NCBI RefSeq assembly: GCF_020524025.1 | Contig: NZ_JAIVKN010000001.1 | Location: 558,001-622,000, forward strand | Length of the DNA stretch: 64,000 nt | Reading direction: 5' to 3' | DNA from: Halobacillus litoralis | Lineage (GTDB): Bacteria > Bacillota > Bacilli > Bacillales > Halobacillaceae | Part shown: positions 18,728-26,947 of the stretch, in pieces | Numbering within the stretch: the first letter of the stretch is position 1 | Layout of the letters: every line of letters begins with the position of its first letter | The notes under the pieces: model-generated | Databases searched by the model: none | What the model was told of the DNA's origin: nothing | Seen by the model: only the letters and a program-made list of their open reading frames with translations | Translations under genes and position numbers: made by a program

Positions 18728-18763
18728 GATGATGATTACTCATCTCTTATAGCTTTCACCCTT
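18709..18763. terminator. Bidirectional terminator built from two coding ends
   Basis: AAGGGTGAAAGCT (18709-18721) and AGCTTTCACCCTT (18751-18763) pair perfectly, with further CTATAAGATGA/TCATCTCTTATAG complementarity inside. The arms lie within the last codons of both convergent genes, so each protein ends in an Arg-Val-Lys-Ala motif. Confidence 0.75.
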
Positions 18764-18987
18764 TTCATATTGACCATTCCTACATAAAACTGGGTAAGAC
18801 CAATGCCGAACAAAATGGGACCGATACTTGCGGCAAGCATCGTACTAATAAACGTCTGCACCATGCCGATGCCCATCACTAGTGCGTGCTTTCCTTGAAT
18901 AAAACTAAAATAAGACCCGATCAAGCAGCCAATCGCAGCTAATACAAGCGTTGGTGCCAACCAGGGATAAAGGGCAACTAATTCCAT
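18736..18987 (-). CDS. Small membrane protein, unknown
   Basis: An 83-residue protein with three hydrophobic segments (about 8-28, 35-55, 57-73) and a cytosolic basic tail KRVKAIRDE. AAGGAGAG precedes the ATG. Length and layout are like many uncharacterised Bacillus small membrane proteins; no motif recognised. Its 3' end is shared with the convergent gene's terminator. The 380 bases upstream (18988-19369) contain no gene I can support and no convincing promoter for the ABC genes. Confidence 0.6.
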   Translation of the reverse strand: MELVALYPWLAPTLVLAAIGCLIGSYFSFIQGKHALVMGIGMVQTFISTMLAASIGPILFGIGLTQFYVGMVNMKRVKAIRDE

Positions 18988-19369
18988 ATTTAACTCTCCT
19001 TATTAAGTATTCTGAATTTTCTATTTATTAAAGTGTATCATGCATGGAATCAAGGGTTCAACCGTGAAAAACGTCTAGTTTTGACGCTTCTTCTCCTTTG
19101 CATAATTAAAGGGGTTCCCTGCTATCGTGGTGTTTAAACCTTTTTATCTACTTTTTGTTATAAAGAACTTGCAAATCAGGTTTTGTTTTAGAAAAATGAG
19201 CGGTGTTCCACACAGATGCTTTTCGCTTATCTTTTACTAGACGGATCTGCTAACAGTCTAGAATGATCACTCAGGTTCCCAACCCTGAAAATTCAGTTTC
19301 GAGATTTTTGAACCGGTTTGTTATATAGTGAAAACAGGTAGATTATCTTAGAAGAGTGGAGGGATGCAG

Positions 19370-20338
19370 ATGAATGGAAAGATTGTAGTTGAAAACTTAA
19401 CGAAAACATTTAAAAAGGGAAATGTTAAGGCTGTAAAAGATGTTTCCTTCAACGTCGACGATGGAGAATTCTTTGCTTTTTTAGGACCGAACGGCGCTGG
19501 TAAATCCACAACGGTTCAAATCCTTACGACATTGATCAACGCTTCTTCAGGAAAAGCGGAAGTTGCCGGTCATGATGTGATCAGAGAGCCGGAGAAGGTG
19601 AGGCGCTATATTGGTGTAGCTTTACAGGAAACAGGGGTCGATCCTGATCTTACTGGTCGTGAAATGCTGGAGCTCCAGGCATATATTTTCGGTTTCAATA
19701 AGGAAGACGGGAAGAAAAGAGCCCAGCAATTACTGGAGATTGTTCAATTAACAGAAGCGGCCGGCCGACGCATTGGGAATTATTCAGGTGGAATGCGGAG
19801 ACGGCTGGATCTTGCACTTACACTTGTAAATGAACCGAAAATACTTTTTCTGGACGAACCAACGACAGGTCTTGATCCATCGAACCGTATAGCGATCTGG
19901 GAGGAACTGCGGCGGCTTAATAAAGAAAATGGCACAACCATATTCCTCACTACGCAATACTTAGAGGAGGCGGACTCTCTTGCGGATCGAATCAGTATTA
20001 TTAATGATGGAGAAATTGTAGCCACAGGGACACCGAAGGAACTGAAGGCGCAGATAGGAAACGATTTAATTGCCCTTGCTCTTAAGGATCAGACCCAGCA
20101 GGACAGGGCTGTACAGTTATTGCAGCAGCAGATGCAGGATATGGACGTCATTCGTAAAGATGAAAAAATCCTTGTTTATGTAGAGGAAGGGACCAAAGAG
20201 CTGCTCGAAGTGGTTCGTATTTTTGATCAAGAGCAGATTGGTATTGAAGATATACAGTTATCTTCCCCGACCCTTGATGATATCTTCCTTAAAATAACGA
20301 GTGAGCAGAAGGAAGAGGTGAAGAGCCATGGGGAATAA
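19370..20338 (+). CDS. ABC exporter ATP-binding subunit, DrrA type
   Basis: A 322-residue ATPase of the drug-export/ABC-2 class. Walker A GPNGAGKST, signature YSGGMRRRLDLA, Walker B ILFLDEPTTGLDP, and switch His replaced by Gln in LTTQYLEEAD (LTTQ, common in the DrrA group). The C-terminal 80 residues are the DrrA regulatory extension. GGAGGG is positioned for the second ATG at 19370 rather than the first at 19364. It overlaps the permease gene by 11 bp, implying coupled translation. DrrAB systems export drugs or lipids; the substrate cannot be read here. Confidence 0.88.
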   Translation: MNGKIVVENLTKTFKKGNVKAVKDVSFNVDDGEFFAFLGPNGAGKSTTVQILTTLINASSGKAEVAGHDVIREPEKVRRYIGVALQETGVDPDLTGREMLELQAYIFGFNKEDGKKRAQQLLEIVQLTEAAGRRIGNYSGGMRRRLDLALTLVNEPKILFLDEPTTGLDPSNRIAIWEELRRLNKENGTTIFLTTQYLEEADSLADRISIINDGEIVATGTPKELKAQIGNDLIALALKDQTQQDRAVQLLQQQMQDMDVIRKDEKILVYVEEGTKELLEVVRIFDQEQIGIEDIQLSSPTLDDIFLKITSEQKEEVKSHGE

Positions 20339-21107
20339 TGTTTGGAAAGATACATGGCTGATGACGGTAAGAAATATCAAAACAACGCTGAGAAACCCCT
20401 TTTCTTTTATTCCGAACTTAATCATTTCTGCTTTTTTCCTGCTCGTTTATGAAGGGGGATTAAGCGGTATTTCCCAGCTGCCTACATTCGAGGGTGCAAA
20501 CTATCTGGCTTTTATCCTGCCGGTTTCCATCGTATCAGCTGCCATTGGGGGAGCGGGTGGAGCGGGGCAGAGCATTGTCAAAGACATTGAGAACGGATTC
20601 TTTTCCCGGTTATTATTAACACCGGCTTCCAGACTTGCTATTGTTCTGGGGCCGATTATTGCGGGTATGCTTCAGCTGCTGGTGCAGACTCTATTAATCA
20701 TCGGAATTGCCTTCCTGCTTGGTTTGAAAGTTGAGACGGGCTTTGCTGGCGTGCTTTTTGTTCTACTCATTGCAATTGGGTGGGGGCTTGCCTTCGCTGG
20801 TTATTCTGCCGGAGTTGCGCTTAGAACCGGAAATGCACAGGCTGCCCAGGCGGGGACATTTATCTTCTTCCCGCTCATTTTCTTGAGCACAACGTTCGTC
20901 CCTTATGAATTGATTGAAGCCCAGTGGCTGAAGATTGCCGCGACAATAAACCCGACGACTTATATATTTGAAAGTATGCGGACGGCCCTTATCGACGGCT
21001 GGGTCTTTTGGGATCTTATGCAGGGGGTCATTGCGATTGTTGTAGTCTGTACAATTACGATAACCTTTGCAGCTGTGTCAGCGAAGAGGGCAGTATCCAG
21101 AGGGTAA
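20328..21107 (+). CDS. ABC-2 type exporter permease, DrrB type
   Basis: A 259-residue membrane protein with six hydrophobic segments, the fold expected of ABC-2 permeases. The stretch ENGFFSRLLLTPASR is the cytosolic loop conserved in this class and contacts the ATPase. Translationally overlaps the ATPase gene. No terminator is visible before the next promoter at 21140, so some read-through into the RsgA-like gene is possible. Drug-export role is inferred from family only. Confidence 0.85.
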   Translation: MGNNVWKDTWLMTVRNIKTTLRNPFSFIPNLIISAFFLLVYEGGLSGISQLPTFEGANYLAFILPVSIVSAAIGGAGGAGQSIVKDIENGFFSRLLLTPASRLAIVLGPIIAGMLQLLVQTLLIIGIAFLLGLKVETGFAGVLFVLLIAIGWGLAFAGYSAGVALRTGNAQAAQAGTFIFFPLIFLSTTFVPYELIEAQWLKIAATINPTTYIFESMRTALIDGWVFWDLMQGVIAIVVVCTITITFAAVSAKRAVSRG

Positions 21108-21139
21108 TGGAATAATATTCCCCTTATTCAATATTTTTC

Positions 21140-21148
21140 TGATATACT
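21140..21148 (+). promoter_or_regulatory. Extended -10 promoter for the RsgA-like gene
   Basis: TGATATACT is a TGN-TATACT extended -10 element; no good -35 is seen, as often with this class. Transcription would begin about 21155, only some 12 bases before the leader-peptide Shine-Dalgarno. Confidence 0.6.
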
Positions 21149-21166
21149 GGTAGTAACAAAACGATT

Positions 21167-21279
21167 AGGAGTGATGTCTTATGGCAAAATTCAACAAAGC
21201 AATAAGTAGAATTGACTTAAATATCTTTCACGGAGGACATCACTCTTAAAACGTCCTCCCTAAAACTAGGAGGAAATGA
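21167..21279 (+). promoter_or_regulatory. Predicted translational attenuator controlling the RsgA-like gene
   Basis: Four segments can pair in two exclusive ways. A (21167-21178, AGGAGTGATGTC, includes the leader Shine-Dalgarno) pairs 12 bp with B (21236-21247, one G-U). B (21232-21238, GGAGGAC) alternatively pairs 7 bp with C (21253-21259, GTCCTCC). C (21254-21259) alternatively pairs 6 bp with D (GGAGGA, 21269-21274), which is the Shine-Dalgarno of the main gene. A:B plus C:D hides the main start; B:C frees it. This is the logic of erm-type leaders. The pairing is seen; the regulation is inference. Confidence 0.55.
21181..21249 (+). CDS. 22-residue leader peptide upstream of the RsgA-like gene
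   Basis: A 22-codon frame with its own Shine-Dalgarno (AGGAG, 9 bases before ATG). It begins MAKFNKAISRIDLN and ends in FHGGHHS; the final His/Gly codons and stop are part of pairing segment B. Position, size and overlap with alternative RNA helices suggest a regulatory leader peptide on which a ribosome could stall. The peptide does not match an erm leader I remember. Too short for family evidence; the call depends on the structural context. Confidence 0.5.
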   Translation: MAKFNKAISRIDLNIFHGGHHS

Positions 21280-22305
21280 ATGAAACGGAATGATTTTATC
21301 CCATTTTTTAAAGATCAATTAGAAACAGGCGAACAGGCTGGAAGGATTACACGCCTGACCCATGGGCTGTATACGATTGCAGGCGATGAAAGGGAAAGAA
21401 ACGGAGAAGTGTCCGGGCGTTTTCACCATGTTGTGGAAGTAGACCGGGATTACCCAGCTGTCGGAGACTGGGTCGTTTTTGAACCTTATGATAACGGCGA
21501 GCGTGCTAAAATTCATCGTGTTCTCACAAGAAAGGCTGTATTGTCTCGAAAAAAAGCAGGCGGAAGCCACAGCGAACAGATCATAGCTGCCAATGTGGAT
21601 GCGGTTTTTATCGTCACTGCTTTGACGCAGGAATTTAATCCAAGACGCATCGAACGGTATGTGCAGCAGGTTTATGAAAGCGGGGCAAGGCCTGTTGTCG
21701 TTTGTACAAAGAAGGATTTATGTGAGAACCCGGCTGAAAAGGTTACTGCCGTTGAAGCTGTTGCGCCAGGGGTTCCGATGTATGCCGTGGACAGTTTGTC
21801 TGGGCACGGGATAACGGAATTAAAAGAGGAATTGAAGCAAGGCGAAACCATTTCCCTTGTCGGTTCATCTGGTGTAGGAAAGTCCACACTGATCAATTAT
21901 CTGCTTGGAAAAGACGTCCAGGAAACACAAAATGTGAGGCAAGACGATGACCGCGGCCGTCATACGACGACTCATAGAGAGCTATTTGAGCTTTCAACCG
22001 GGACATTTATCATCGATACTCCAGGAATGCGCGAACTCCAGCTATGGGGTGGTGATGAAGGGGATGTTGATCAGACATTCTCAGATATTGACCGTCTAAG
22101 TGAGACGTGCAAGTTCAGGGACTGTAAACACGAAACAGAACCTGGATGCGCCGTTCAACTTGCTATCCAAAAAGGGGAAATGGAAGCGGACCGGTTGAAG
22201 AGCTACAATAAGTTGAAGAGGGAATTGAAGCGGCTTGAATTAAAAGACCGTTATGGTACTCACCGCACGAATCGGATGCTTCATGGCCCGAATGCGATTA
22301 AATAG
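21280..22305 (+). CDS. rsgA: RsgA-like circularly permuted GTPase
   Basis: A 341-residue GTPase of the RsgA (YjeQ/YloQ) family, which helps mature and recycle the 30S ribosomal subunit. Order of motifs is permuted: an OB-fold N-terminal domain (about 20-90), TKKDL-type G4 (CTKKD), then G1 GSSGVGKST, G3 DTPGMREL, and a C-terminal zinc region with CKFRDCKHETEPGC. Length exceeds the about 295 residues of the housekeeping Bacillus RsgA, so this is probably a paralogue with its main copy elsewhere (inference). AGGAGG lies 6 bases before ATG 21280. Upstream is a predicted translational attenuator; neighbours are drug-export-type ABC genes. Confidence 0.85.
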   Translation: MKRNDFIPFFKDQLETGEQAGRITRLTHGLYTIAGDERERNGEVSGRFHHVVEVDRDYPAVGDWVVFEPYDNGERAKIHRVLTRKAVLSRKKAGGSHSEQIIAANVDAVFIVTALTQEFNPRRIERYVQQVYESGARPVVVCTKKDLCENPAEKVTAVEAVAPGVPMYAVDSLSGHGITELKEELKQGETISLVGSSGVGKSTLINYLLGKDVQETQNVRQDDDRGRHTTTHRELFELSTGTFIIDTPGMRELQLWGGDEGDVDQTFSDIDRLSETCKFRDCKHETEPGCAVQLAIQKGEMEADRLKSYNKLKRELKRLELKDRYGTHRTNRMLHGPNAIK

Positions 22306-22306
22306 T

Positions 22307-22341
22307 AAAAAGAGATGCCAGGTTCGGCATCTCTTTTTTTA
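22307..22341 (+). terminator. Terminator after the RsgA-like gene
   Basis: AAAAGAGATGCC with GGCATCTCTTTT, followed by more T; perfect stem starting 1 base after the stop codon. Confidence 0.92.
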
Positions 22342-22380
22342 TATACGAAGGGCTTTATTATAGGACAAGGGTATAGTAAC

Positions 22381-22416
22381 AAAGCCGACATACCTCAACA
22401 GGTATGTCGGCTTTTG
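22381..22416. terminator. Terminator for the deacetylase gene
   Basis: AAAGCCGACATACCT pairs perfectly with AGGTATGTCGGCTTT across a 4-base loop; A and T tracts allow both directions, and it lies 17 bp past the minus-strand stop. Confidence 0.88.
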
Positions 22417-22432
22417 TCTATTACTTCTATTA

Positions 22433-23524
22433 TTATTGAAACGCCATCTGATCGATGGTAACAAATTCATACCCATCGTTCCTTAGTTGAGCAATGATTT
22501 GAGGCAGGGCTTCTACGGTTCCTTCCAGTTTGGAAGATGAAAAGCTATGCTGCAGTACGATGGCACCTGGAGATTTTTCCCGGTCAATCATCTCAATCAT
22601 TTCACTTGCTGTGGTACCACTCCAATCGAGGGTATCAATAGACCATAGGATATTACGAAAGCCGAGTTGCTCAAAGAGCTGAGCGTCGGCCCGTGTGAAA
22701 TCGCCATAGGGAGGCCTGAATAAAGTAGGTTCTTCTCCTGTCACCTTTTTTATGATTTTGTTGGTAGAAAGGACCTGCTCCGCCACCTGCGATGAATATT
22801 CTTTAGTTAACTGAGAATGATCCCATGAATGATTGGCGAGCGTATGTCCTTCTTTAACGATACGTCTGGCTGTCTCTGGAAAGTAGGATACTTGTTGTCC
22901 TACCACAAAGAAGGTAGCCGGAACATTCTTTTCCTTAAGAATGTCTAGGATTTGTGGTGTAATGGTCTGATCAGGACCATCATCAAAGGTCAGGGCAATT
23001 TTCTTTTGTGCGGTGTTTCCCGAGTTATAAGCTTTCGGGATCTCCGCAGGGGCTTCATTCGTCTCAATAAACGTTCTCTGAATGGCAGGATCATAAGTTA
23101 CGTTCATGTCGAGCTTTTGAGCTGTTGGTAATAATGGTATATAAATTGAGCCATTAATGGTTGTCGTTGTCGTCTTGATATAATCACGCTTCCATTTGTT
23201 CTGTTCTTTTACATAGTAGTCCATGTAGTTCTTTTCTAAAGGAAGTGCGGCGATATTATTTCTTTCTACTGCAATGGATTGATACGTTTCGTTAAAGTCG
23301 ACCGTTGCTCCTGTATGTTTAAAAAATAGAGCGGGTACCATCAAATGGCCCTCCTGCATCACATAATTTGTTTTTACAAGCTTTCCATCAATAGAAAGAT
23401 AAGCAGTTGATTCCATTTCCGCGTGGGCGGGACTGGATGCGAATAGGTTTACTAATGAGAATAGTAGAAGAAAAACTCCTACCCGTGTTACTTTCTTTAT
23501 ATAACCTTTATCGTTAATGTTCAA
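22433..23524 (-). CDS. Exported polysaccharide deacetylase
   Basis: A 363-residue secreted protein. Signal peptide to about residue 35 (SSPAHAEM). Residues about 40-150 resemble the copper-amine-oxidase-N-like domain found at the surface of Bacillus proteins (repeated beta strands, VPALFF..., YIPLLPTAQ). Residues about 170-360 are the NodB deacetylase: TFDDGPD (metal Asp and base), HSWDHSQL (metal His), RPPYGDFT, and QHSF near the end. It should remove acetyl groups from peptidoglycan or another wall glycan. SD lies within GGAGGAATAAATT before the ATG. Monocistronic. Confidence 0.86.
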   Translation of the reverse strand: MNINDKGYIKKVTRVGVFLLLFSLVNLFASSPAHAEMESTAYLSIDGKLVKTNYVMQEGHLMVPALFFKHTGATVDFNETYQSIAVERNNIAALPLEKNYMDYYVKEQNKWKRDYIKTTTTTINGSIYIPLLPTAQKLDMNVTYDPAIQRTFIETNEAPAEIPKAYNSGNTAQKKIALTFDDGPDQTITPQILDILKEKNVPATFFVVGQQVSYFPETARRIVKEGHTLANHSWDHSQLTKEYSSQVAEQVLSTNKIIKKVTGEEPTLFRPPYGDFTRADAQLFEQLGFRNILWSIDTLDWSGTTASEMIEMIDREKSPGAIVLQHSFSSSKLEGTVEALPQIIAQLRNDGYEFVTIDQMAFQ

Positions 23525-23664
23525 TTTATTCCTCCGTCATTTTTTATCATATAAAGACTACACTAACAGTGATTGGACGGGAAAGAAATAGTGTTCCACT
23601 GGGATTACATGAACAAATTGGATAGAAAAGGCCTTTGTTGGTTGGTACCGCAGGTCCATACAGA

Positions 23665-23703
23665 TAAAAAAGCAGCGTCTCCCGAAGGAGCGCTGCTTTT
23701 TTG
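23665..23703. terminator. Terminator after glnA
   Basis: AAAAAAGCAGCG and CGCTGCTTTTTT pair, with an inner CTCC/GGAG helix. On the minus strand the T tract follows the stem. Confidence 0.88.
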
Positions 23704-23709
23704 TATAGT

Positions 23710-25020
23710 TTACTTGTTCATATATTTGTCGATTTCCCACTTACTAACTTGTAGGGAATACTCTGTCCACTCCTGCTCTTTATCTTCGATGTACACTTTA
23801 GAAGTGTGATCGCCAAGAGCGCTCATAAGAAGTTCATCTTTTTCAAGGGCAGAAAGAGCTTCTTTTAAGTTTGTAGGAAGAGTTGGTACACTTTCGTCCT
23901 CAACTTCGTATAGGTTACGGCTTTCAGCTTCACCCGCATCCATTTCTTTACGGATACCGTCAAGACCAGCTTGGATCAGTACCGCAAGTGTCAAGTAAGG
24001 GTTAGCTGTTGGGTCCGGGTTACGGACTTCAAAGCGTGTACCTTTTCCGCGGGTTGTAGGTACACGTACCATACAGCTGCGGTTAGAGTGAGACCATGCA
24101 ACACTTACTGGAGCCTCATAACCAGGTACAAGACGCTTGTAAGAGTTTACGTTCGGGTTTGTAATTGCAGCAATTCCGCTTGCGTGATGTAGAATACCTG
24201 CAATAAACTGTTTCATCGTCTTAGAAACACCGTCTGTAGCATCTTCGTCATAGAATGCGCTGTCTCCATCTCTGAATAGGGAAAGGTGGCAGTGCATACC
24301 AGAACCGTTTTCACCAGCGATTGGCTTCGGCATGAACGTAGCATGGTATTCATGGTTTGTTGCAATGTCTTTTACGACGTTTTTAAATGTTTGAATATTG
24401 TCAGCTGTTTTCAGCATGTTATCGAAACGGAAATTGATTTCGTGCTGTCCCATTGCAACTTCGTGGTGGGAAGCTTCCATATCGAAACCGTATTTTTTAA
24501 GAGTGCGGACGATGTCACGACGGACTTTATCTCCTTTATCTTTTGGAGAAGCGTCGAAATAACCACCGCGGTCGTTCATTTGACGTACAGGATATCCGTC
24601 ATTATCCAGTTTGAATAGGAAGAATTCAGGCTCTGGACCAACGTTAACGGTATAACCCATCTCTTCTGCTTCTTTCATCGCACGTTTAAGAATGTAGCGA
24701 GGGTCTCCTTCAAATGGCGTGCCATCAGGTTTGTAGATGTCACAAATGAAGCGCGCACTGCGGTCTTCGTCGACAAGGGAAGGAAGAAGTAGGAATGTAT
24801 CTAAATCTGGTACAAGATACATGTCACTTTCTTGGATATCAGAGAAACCAGAGATGGAAGAGCTGTCAAACATAGCTTCATCATTTAGAACCATTTCCAA
24901 TTCTTCAACTGGTAGTTCAACATTTTTTGTATCTCCTAGCATATCTGTGAATTCTAGAATTAGGAATTCAACGTTATTCTCTTGTACTTCCTGCTTAATC
25001 TGTTCTTTTGTGTAAGTCAT
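23710..25020 (-). CDS. glnA: Type I glutamine synthetase
   Basis: A 436-residue cytosolic enzyme making glutamine from glutamate, ammonia and ATP. Family motifs: MFDSSSISGF, NVGPEPEFFLF (metal Glu), ASHHEVAMGQHEINF, KPIAGENGSGMHCHLSLF, RVPTTRGKGTRFEVRNPD. It has the short I-alpha form of Gram-positives, without the adenylylation tyrosine insert, so it is expected to be feedback-inhibited and bound by GlnR/TnrA. In B. subtilis glnR precedes glnA; here there is no glnR, but a perfect GlnR/TnrA box covers the promoter. Start ATG 25020 has AGAGAGGG upstream. Confidence 0.95.
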   Translation of the reverse strand: MTYTKEQIKQEVQENNVEFLILEFTDMLGDTKNVELPVEELEMVLNDEAMFDSSSISGFSDIQESDMYLVPDLDTFLLLPSLVDEDRSARFICDIYKPDGTPFEGDPRYILKRAMKEAEEMGYTVNVGPEPEFFLFKLDNDGYPVRQMNDRGGYFDASPKDKGDKVRRDIVRTLKKYGFDMEASHHEVAMGQHEINFRFDNMLKTADNIQTFKNVVKDIATNHEYHATFMPKPIAGENGSGMHCHLSLFRDGDSAFYDEDATDGVSKTMKQFIAGILHHASGIAAITNPNVNSYKRLVPGYEAPVSVAWSHSNRSCMVRVPTTRGKGTRFEVRNPDPTANPYLTLAVLIQAGLDGIRKEMDAGEAESRNLYEVEDESVPTLPTNLKEALSALEKDELLMSALGDHTSKVYIEDKEQEWTEYSLQVSKWEIDKYMNK

Positions 25021-25097
25021 ACATTACCCTCTCTTTTTCTTTTAATTTTGAGTCTGTTATCCAAATAGTTGCTGGATATGTAGCTCTTTTTTGCTTA

Positions 25098-25114
25098 TGT
25101 AAGGAATTCTAACA
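25098..25114. promoter_or_regulatory. GlnR/TnrA operator
   Basis: TGTAAGGAATTCTAACA fits TGTNA-N7-TNACA exactly and overlaps the glnA -10, where GlnR would block transcription when glutamine is plentiful. Confidence 0.8.
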
Positions 25115-25135
25115 TAAAGTGTAGAGAAATCTCAA
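25106..25135 (-). promoter_or_regulatory. glnA promoter
   Basis: On the minus strand TTGAGA (25135-25130) and TAGAAT (25111-25106) with an 18-bp spacer and a TG dinucleotide upstream of the -10. Confidence 0.7.
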
Positions 25136-25237
25136 ACTCTTTTATTAAATTCCCTAAATTTTTTGTCGTAAACTCGATTTTATCCATAAATCTACGAAAC
25201 TTTCATAAGCTAATAGAAAGGCGGGAGGTTAGAAGGA

Positions 25238-25630
25238 ATGACGAATAAACAGATGGTATTTGTGCAGGCAGCCATGGTTTTTCTGTACCTTTTTCTCGTT
25301 TCAATTATTCATGTAAAGCTTTTAGAACAAGCGAGTGGAGCGTTGCGGCTCTACCCTTATATAGTTTTCGGGCAGTCCGCCTACATACCTGTCGGCTGCC
25401 TGCTTGGTCTTCAGCACATCGCTGCTGTATGGAAGGGTGAAAAAAGGGTGAGGTGGAGCATGAGGACCTGGTTTTTTGTTGTTTTTCCATTTCTCTACCT
25501 TTTACTTATTCCTTATATCATACCATTAAACTCTCTGCTTCCTGTAGTGATGATTACAAACCCTTCTATAAGCCCGGTCATTCAGGTGGTCTTTGGGTAT
25601 ATACTTGTTTCTACAATGAAAGAGAAATAG
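25238..25630 (+). CDS. Four-helix membrane protein, unknown
   Basis: A 130-residue integral membrane protein with about four hydrophobic segments (10-28, 38-60, 78-100, 108-126) and a short basic tail MKEK. The Shine-Dalgarno is in GGCGGGAGG, rather far from the ATG. Divergent from glnA. No family motif recognised. Confidence 0.65.
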   Translation: MTNKQMVFVQAAMVFLYLFLVSIIHVKLLEQASGALRLYPYIVFGQSAYIPVGCLLGLQHIAAVWKGEKRVRWSMRTWFFVVFPFLYLLLIPYIIPLNSLLPVVMITNPSISPVIQVVFGYILVSTMKEK

Positions 25631-25805
25631 GTCACTTTTTCATTTAAATGTAGAGTTTATTTTTAAATACAGAAAAGCAGAACCGGCGGATCCTTTCCTT
25701 TAAGGGGAAGAATAATAGGAGAAGATGGACGTAGGCGATATTCTATTTTATAATCGAAACGGACAAACAATCCTACATACCCTTACTAAAGAAAGGAAGA
25801 TTTTT

Positions 25806-26732
25806 TTGAGTAAAACATTAATTTTCGGTCATAAAAATCCCGATACAGATACGATCTGTTCTGCTCTTGTTTATGCAGATTTGAAAAAAGCACTGGGTGA
25901 GGACGCAGAACCTGTACGACTAGGGGAAGTGAACGGCGAAACTCAGTATGCTTTAGACCAGTTTAACGTCGATGCTCCACGTCTTGTGGAACGCGTATCT
26001 GATGAAGTTGAACAAGTGATCCTGGTTGACCATAATGAGCGTCAGCAGAGCGTTGAAGATATTGATCAGGTTCAGGTCCTGGAAGTTATTGATCATCACC
26101 GTATCGCTAACTTTGAAACGAAAGGCCCTCTATACTACCGCGCTGAGCCTGTTGGATGTACAGCAACAATTTTAAACAAATTGTATAAGGAAAAAGGCCA
26201 GGAAGTTTCCAAGCCGATGGCAGGTCTTATGCTGTCTGCGATTATCTCTGATTCCTTATTGTTCAAATCACCAACATGTACCGATGAAGATCGTAAAGCA
26301 GCGGAGGAGCTTGCAGCAATTGCTGGTGTAGATGCTGAGGAATATGGTCTGCAAATGCTGAAAGCAGGCGCTGATATCAGCGATAAATCTGCAGAACAAC
26401 TGATCTCTCTAGATGCAAAAGAATTTGATATGGGAGATAAGAAAGTGGAAATCGCTCAAGTGAATACGGTGGATACCAATGATGTCCTTTCCCGTAAAGA
26501 AGAGCTTGAATCAGCTATGGAAAAGAATGTTGCCGATAAAGGACTTGACTTGTTCGTCCTGGTTGTCACGGATATTCTGGAAAGTGACTCTACGGTTGTA
26601 GCGGTTGGAGAAGAATCTGCAGCTGTTGGTGAAGCTTTTGATGTAACATTAGAAGGCAATCAGGCTGTACTAGAAGGCGTTGTTTCACGTAAGAAACAAA
26701 TTGTTCCTCCTCTTAACACTTACTTTGCTTAA
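25806..26732 (+). CDS. ppaC: Manganese-dependent inorganic pyrophosphatase
   Basis: A 308-residue class II pyrophosphatase of the DHH superfamily, hydrolysing PPi to phosphate. Metal motifs: [10 protein letters not shown] near the N-terminus, LVDHNE, VIDHHR (the DHH motif), and SRKKQ near the C-terminus, which binds substrate. The open frame extends 27 codons upstream to an ATG, but the canonical N-terminus SKTLIFGH begins at TTG 25806 with GAAAGGAAGA at proper spacing and gives the standard family length. Monocistronic, with a strong terminator 12 bp after the stop. Confidence 0.93.
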   Translation: MSKTLIFGHKNPDTDTICSALVYADLKKALGEDAEPVRLGEVNGETQYALDQFNVDAPRLVERVSDEVEQVILVDHNERQQSVEDIDQVQVLEVIDHHRIANFETKGPLYYRAEPVGCTATILNKLYKEKGQEVSKPMAGLMLSAIISDSLLFKSPTCTDEDRKAAEELAAIAGVDAEEYGLQMLKAGADISDKSAEQLISLDAKEFDMGDKKVEIAQVNTVDTNDVLSRKEELESAMEKNVADKGLDLFVLVVTDILESDSTVVAVGEESAAVGEAFDVTLEGNQAVLEGVVSRKKQIVPPLNTYFA

Positions 26733-26744
26733 TTGAATAGAGTC

Positions 26745-26787
26745 AAAAAGGCTGCCGGGATGTATGTTCCGGCAGCCTTTTTAATTT
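26745..26787 (+). terminator. Terminator after ppaC
   Basis: AAAAAGGCTGCCGG with CCGGCAGCCTTTTT, a perfect 14-bp stem with a T tract. Confidence 0.92.
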
Positions 26788-26791
26788 TTAT

Positions 26792-26947
26792 GGCTCTGTT
26801 AAAGATTAATGTTGTTTTTTTACACGACCTTTAAGGAACTCCTTCCCTCCCAACCTCTCATCAAGATAACGGACCAAGGCCGCTATTCCAGACAAAAGGG
26901 GTTGTTATAAAGAGCTCTAAAAGCCAACACTCCATTTTAACAGAGCC
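26792..26947. mobile_element. MITE-like element, 156 bp, copy 1
   Basis: Bounded by a perfect 12-bp terminal inverted repeat GGCTCTGTTAAA / TTTAACAGAGCC. Its interior is clearly similar to the minus strand of 57308-57571, including the identical blocks TGGAATAGCGGCCTTGG and GGAAGGAGTTCCTTAAAG. Read on the minus strand, a frame containing SGIAALVRYLDERLGG stops 8-9 bases before the terminal repeat, as expected for the end of a transposase gene, so it may be an internally deleted IS (inference). It sits directly behind the ppaC terminator. No target duplication is visible. Confidence 0.7.
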
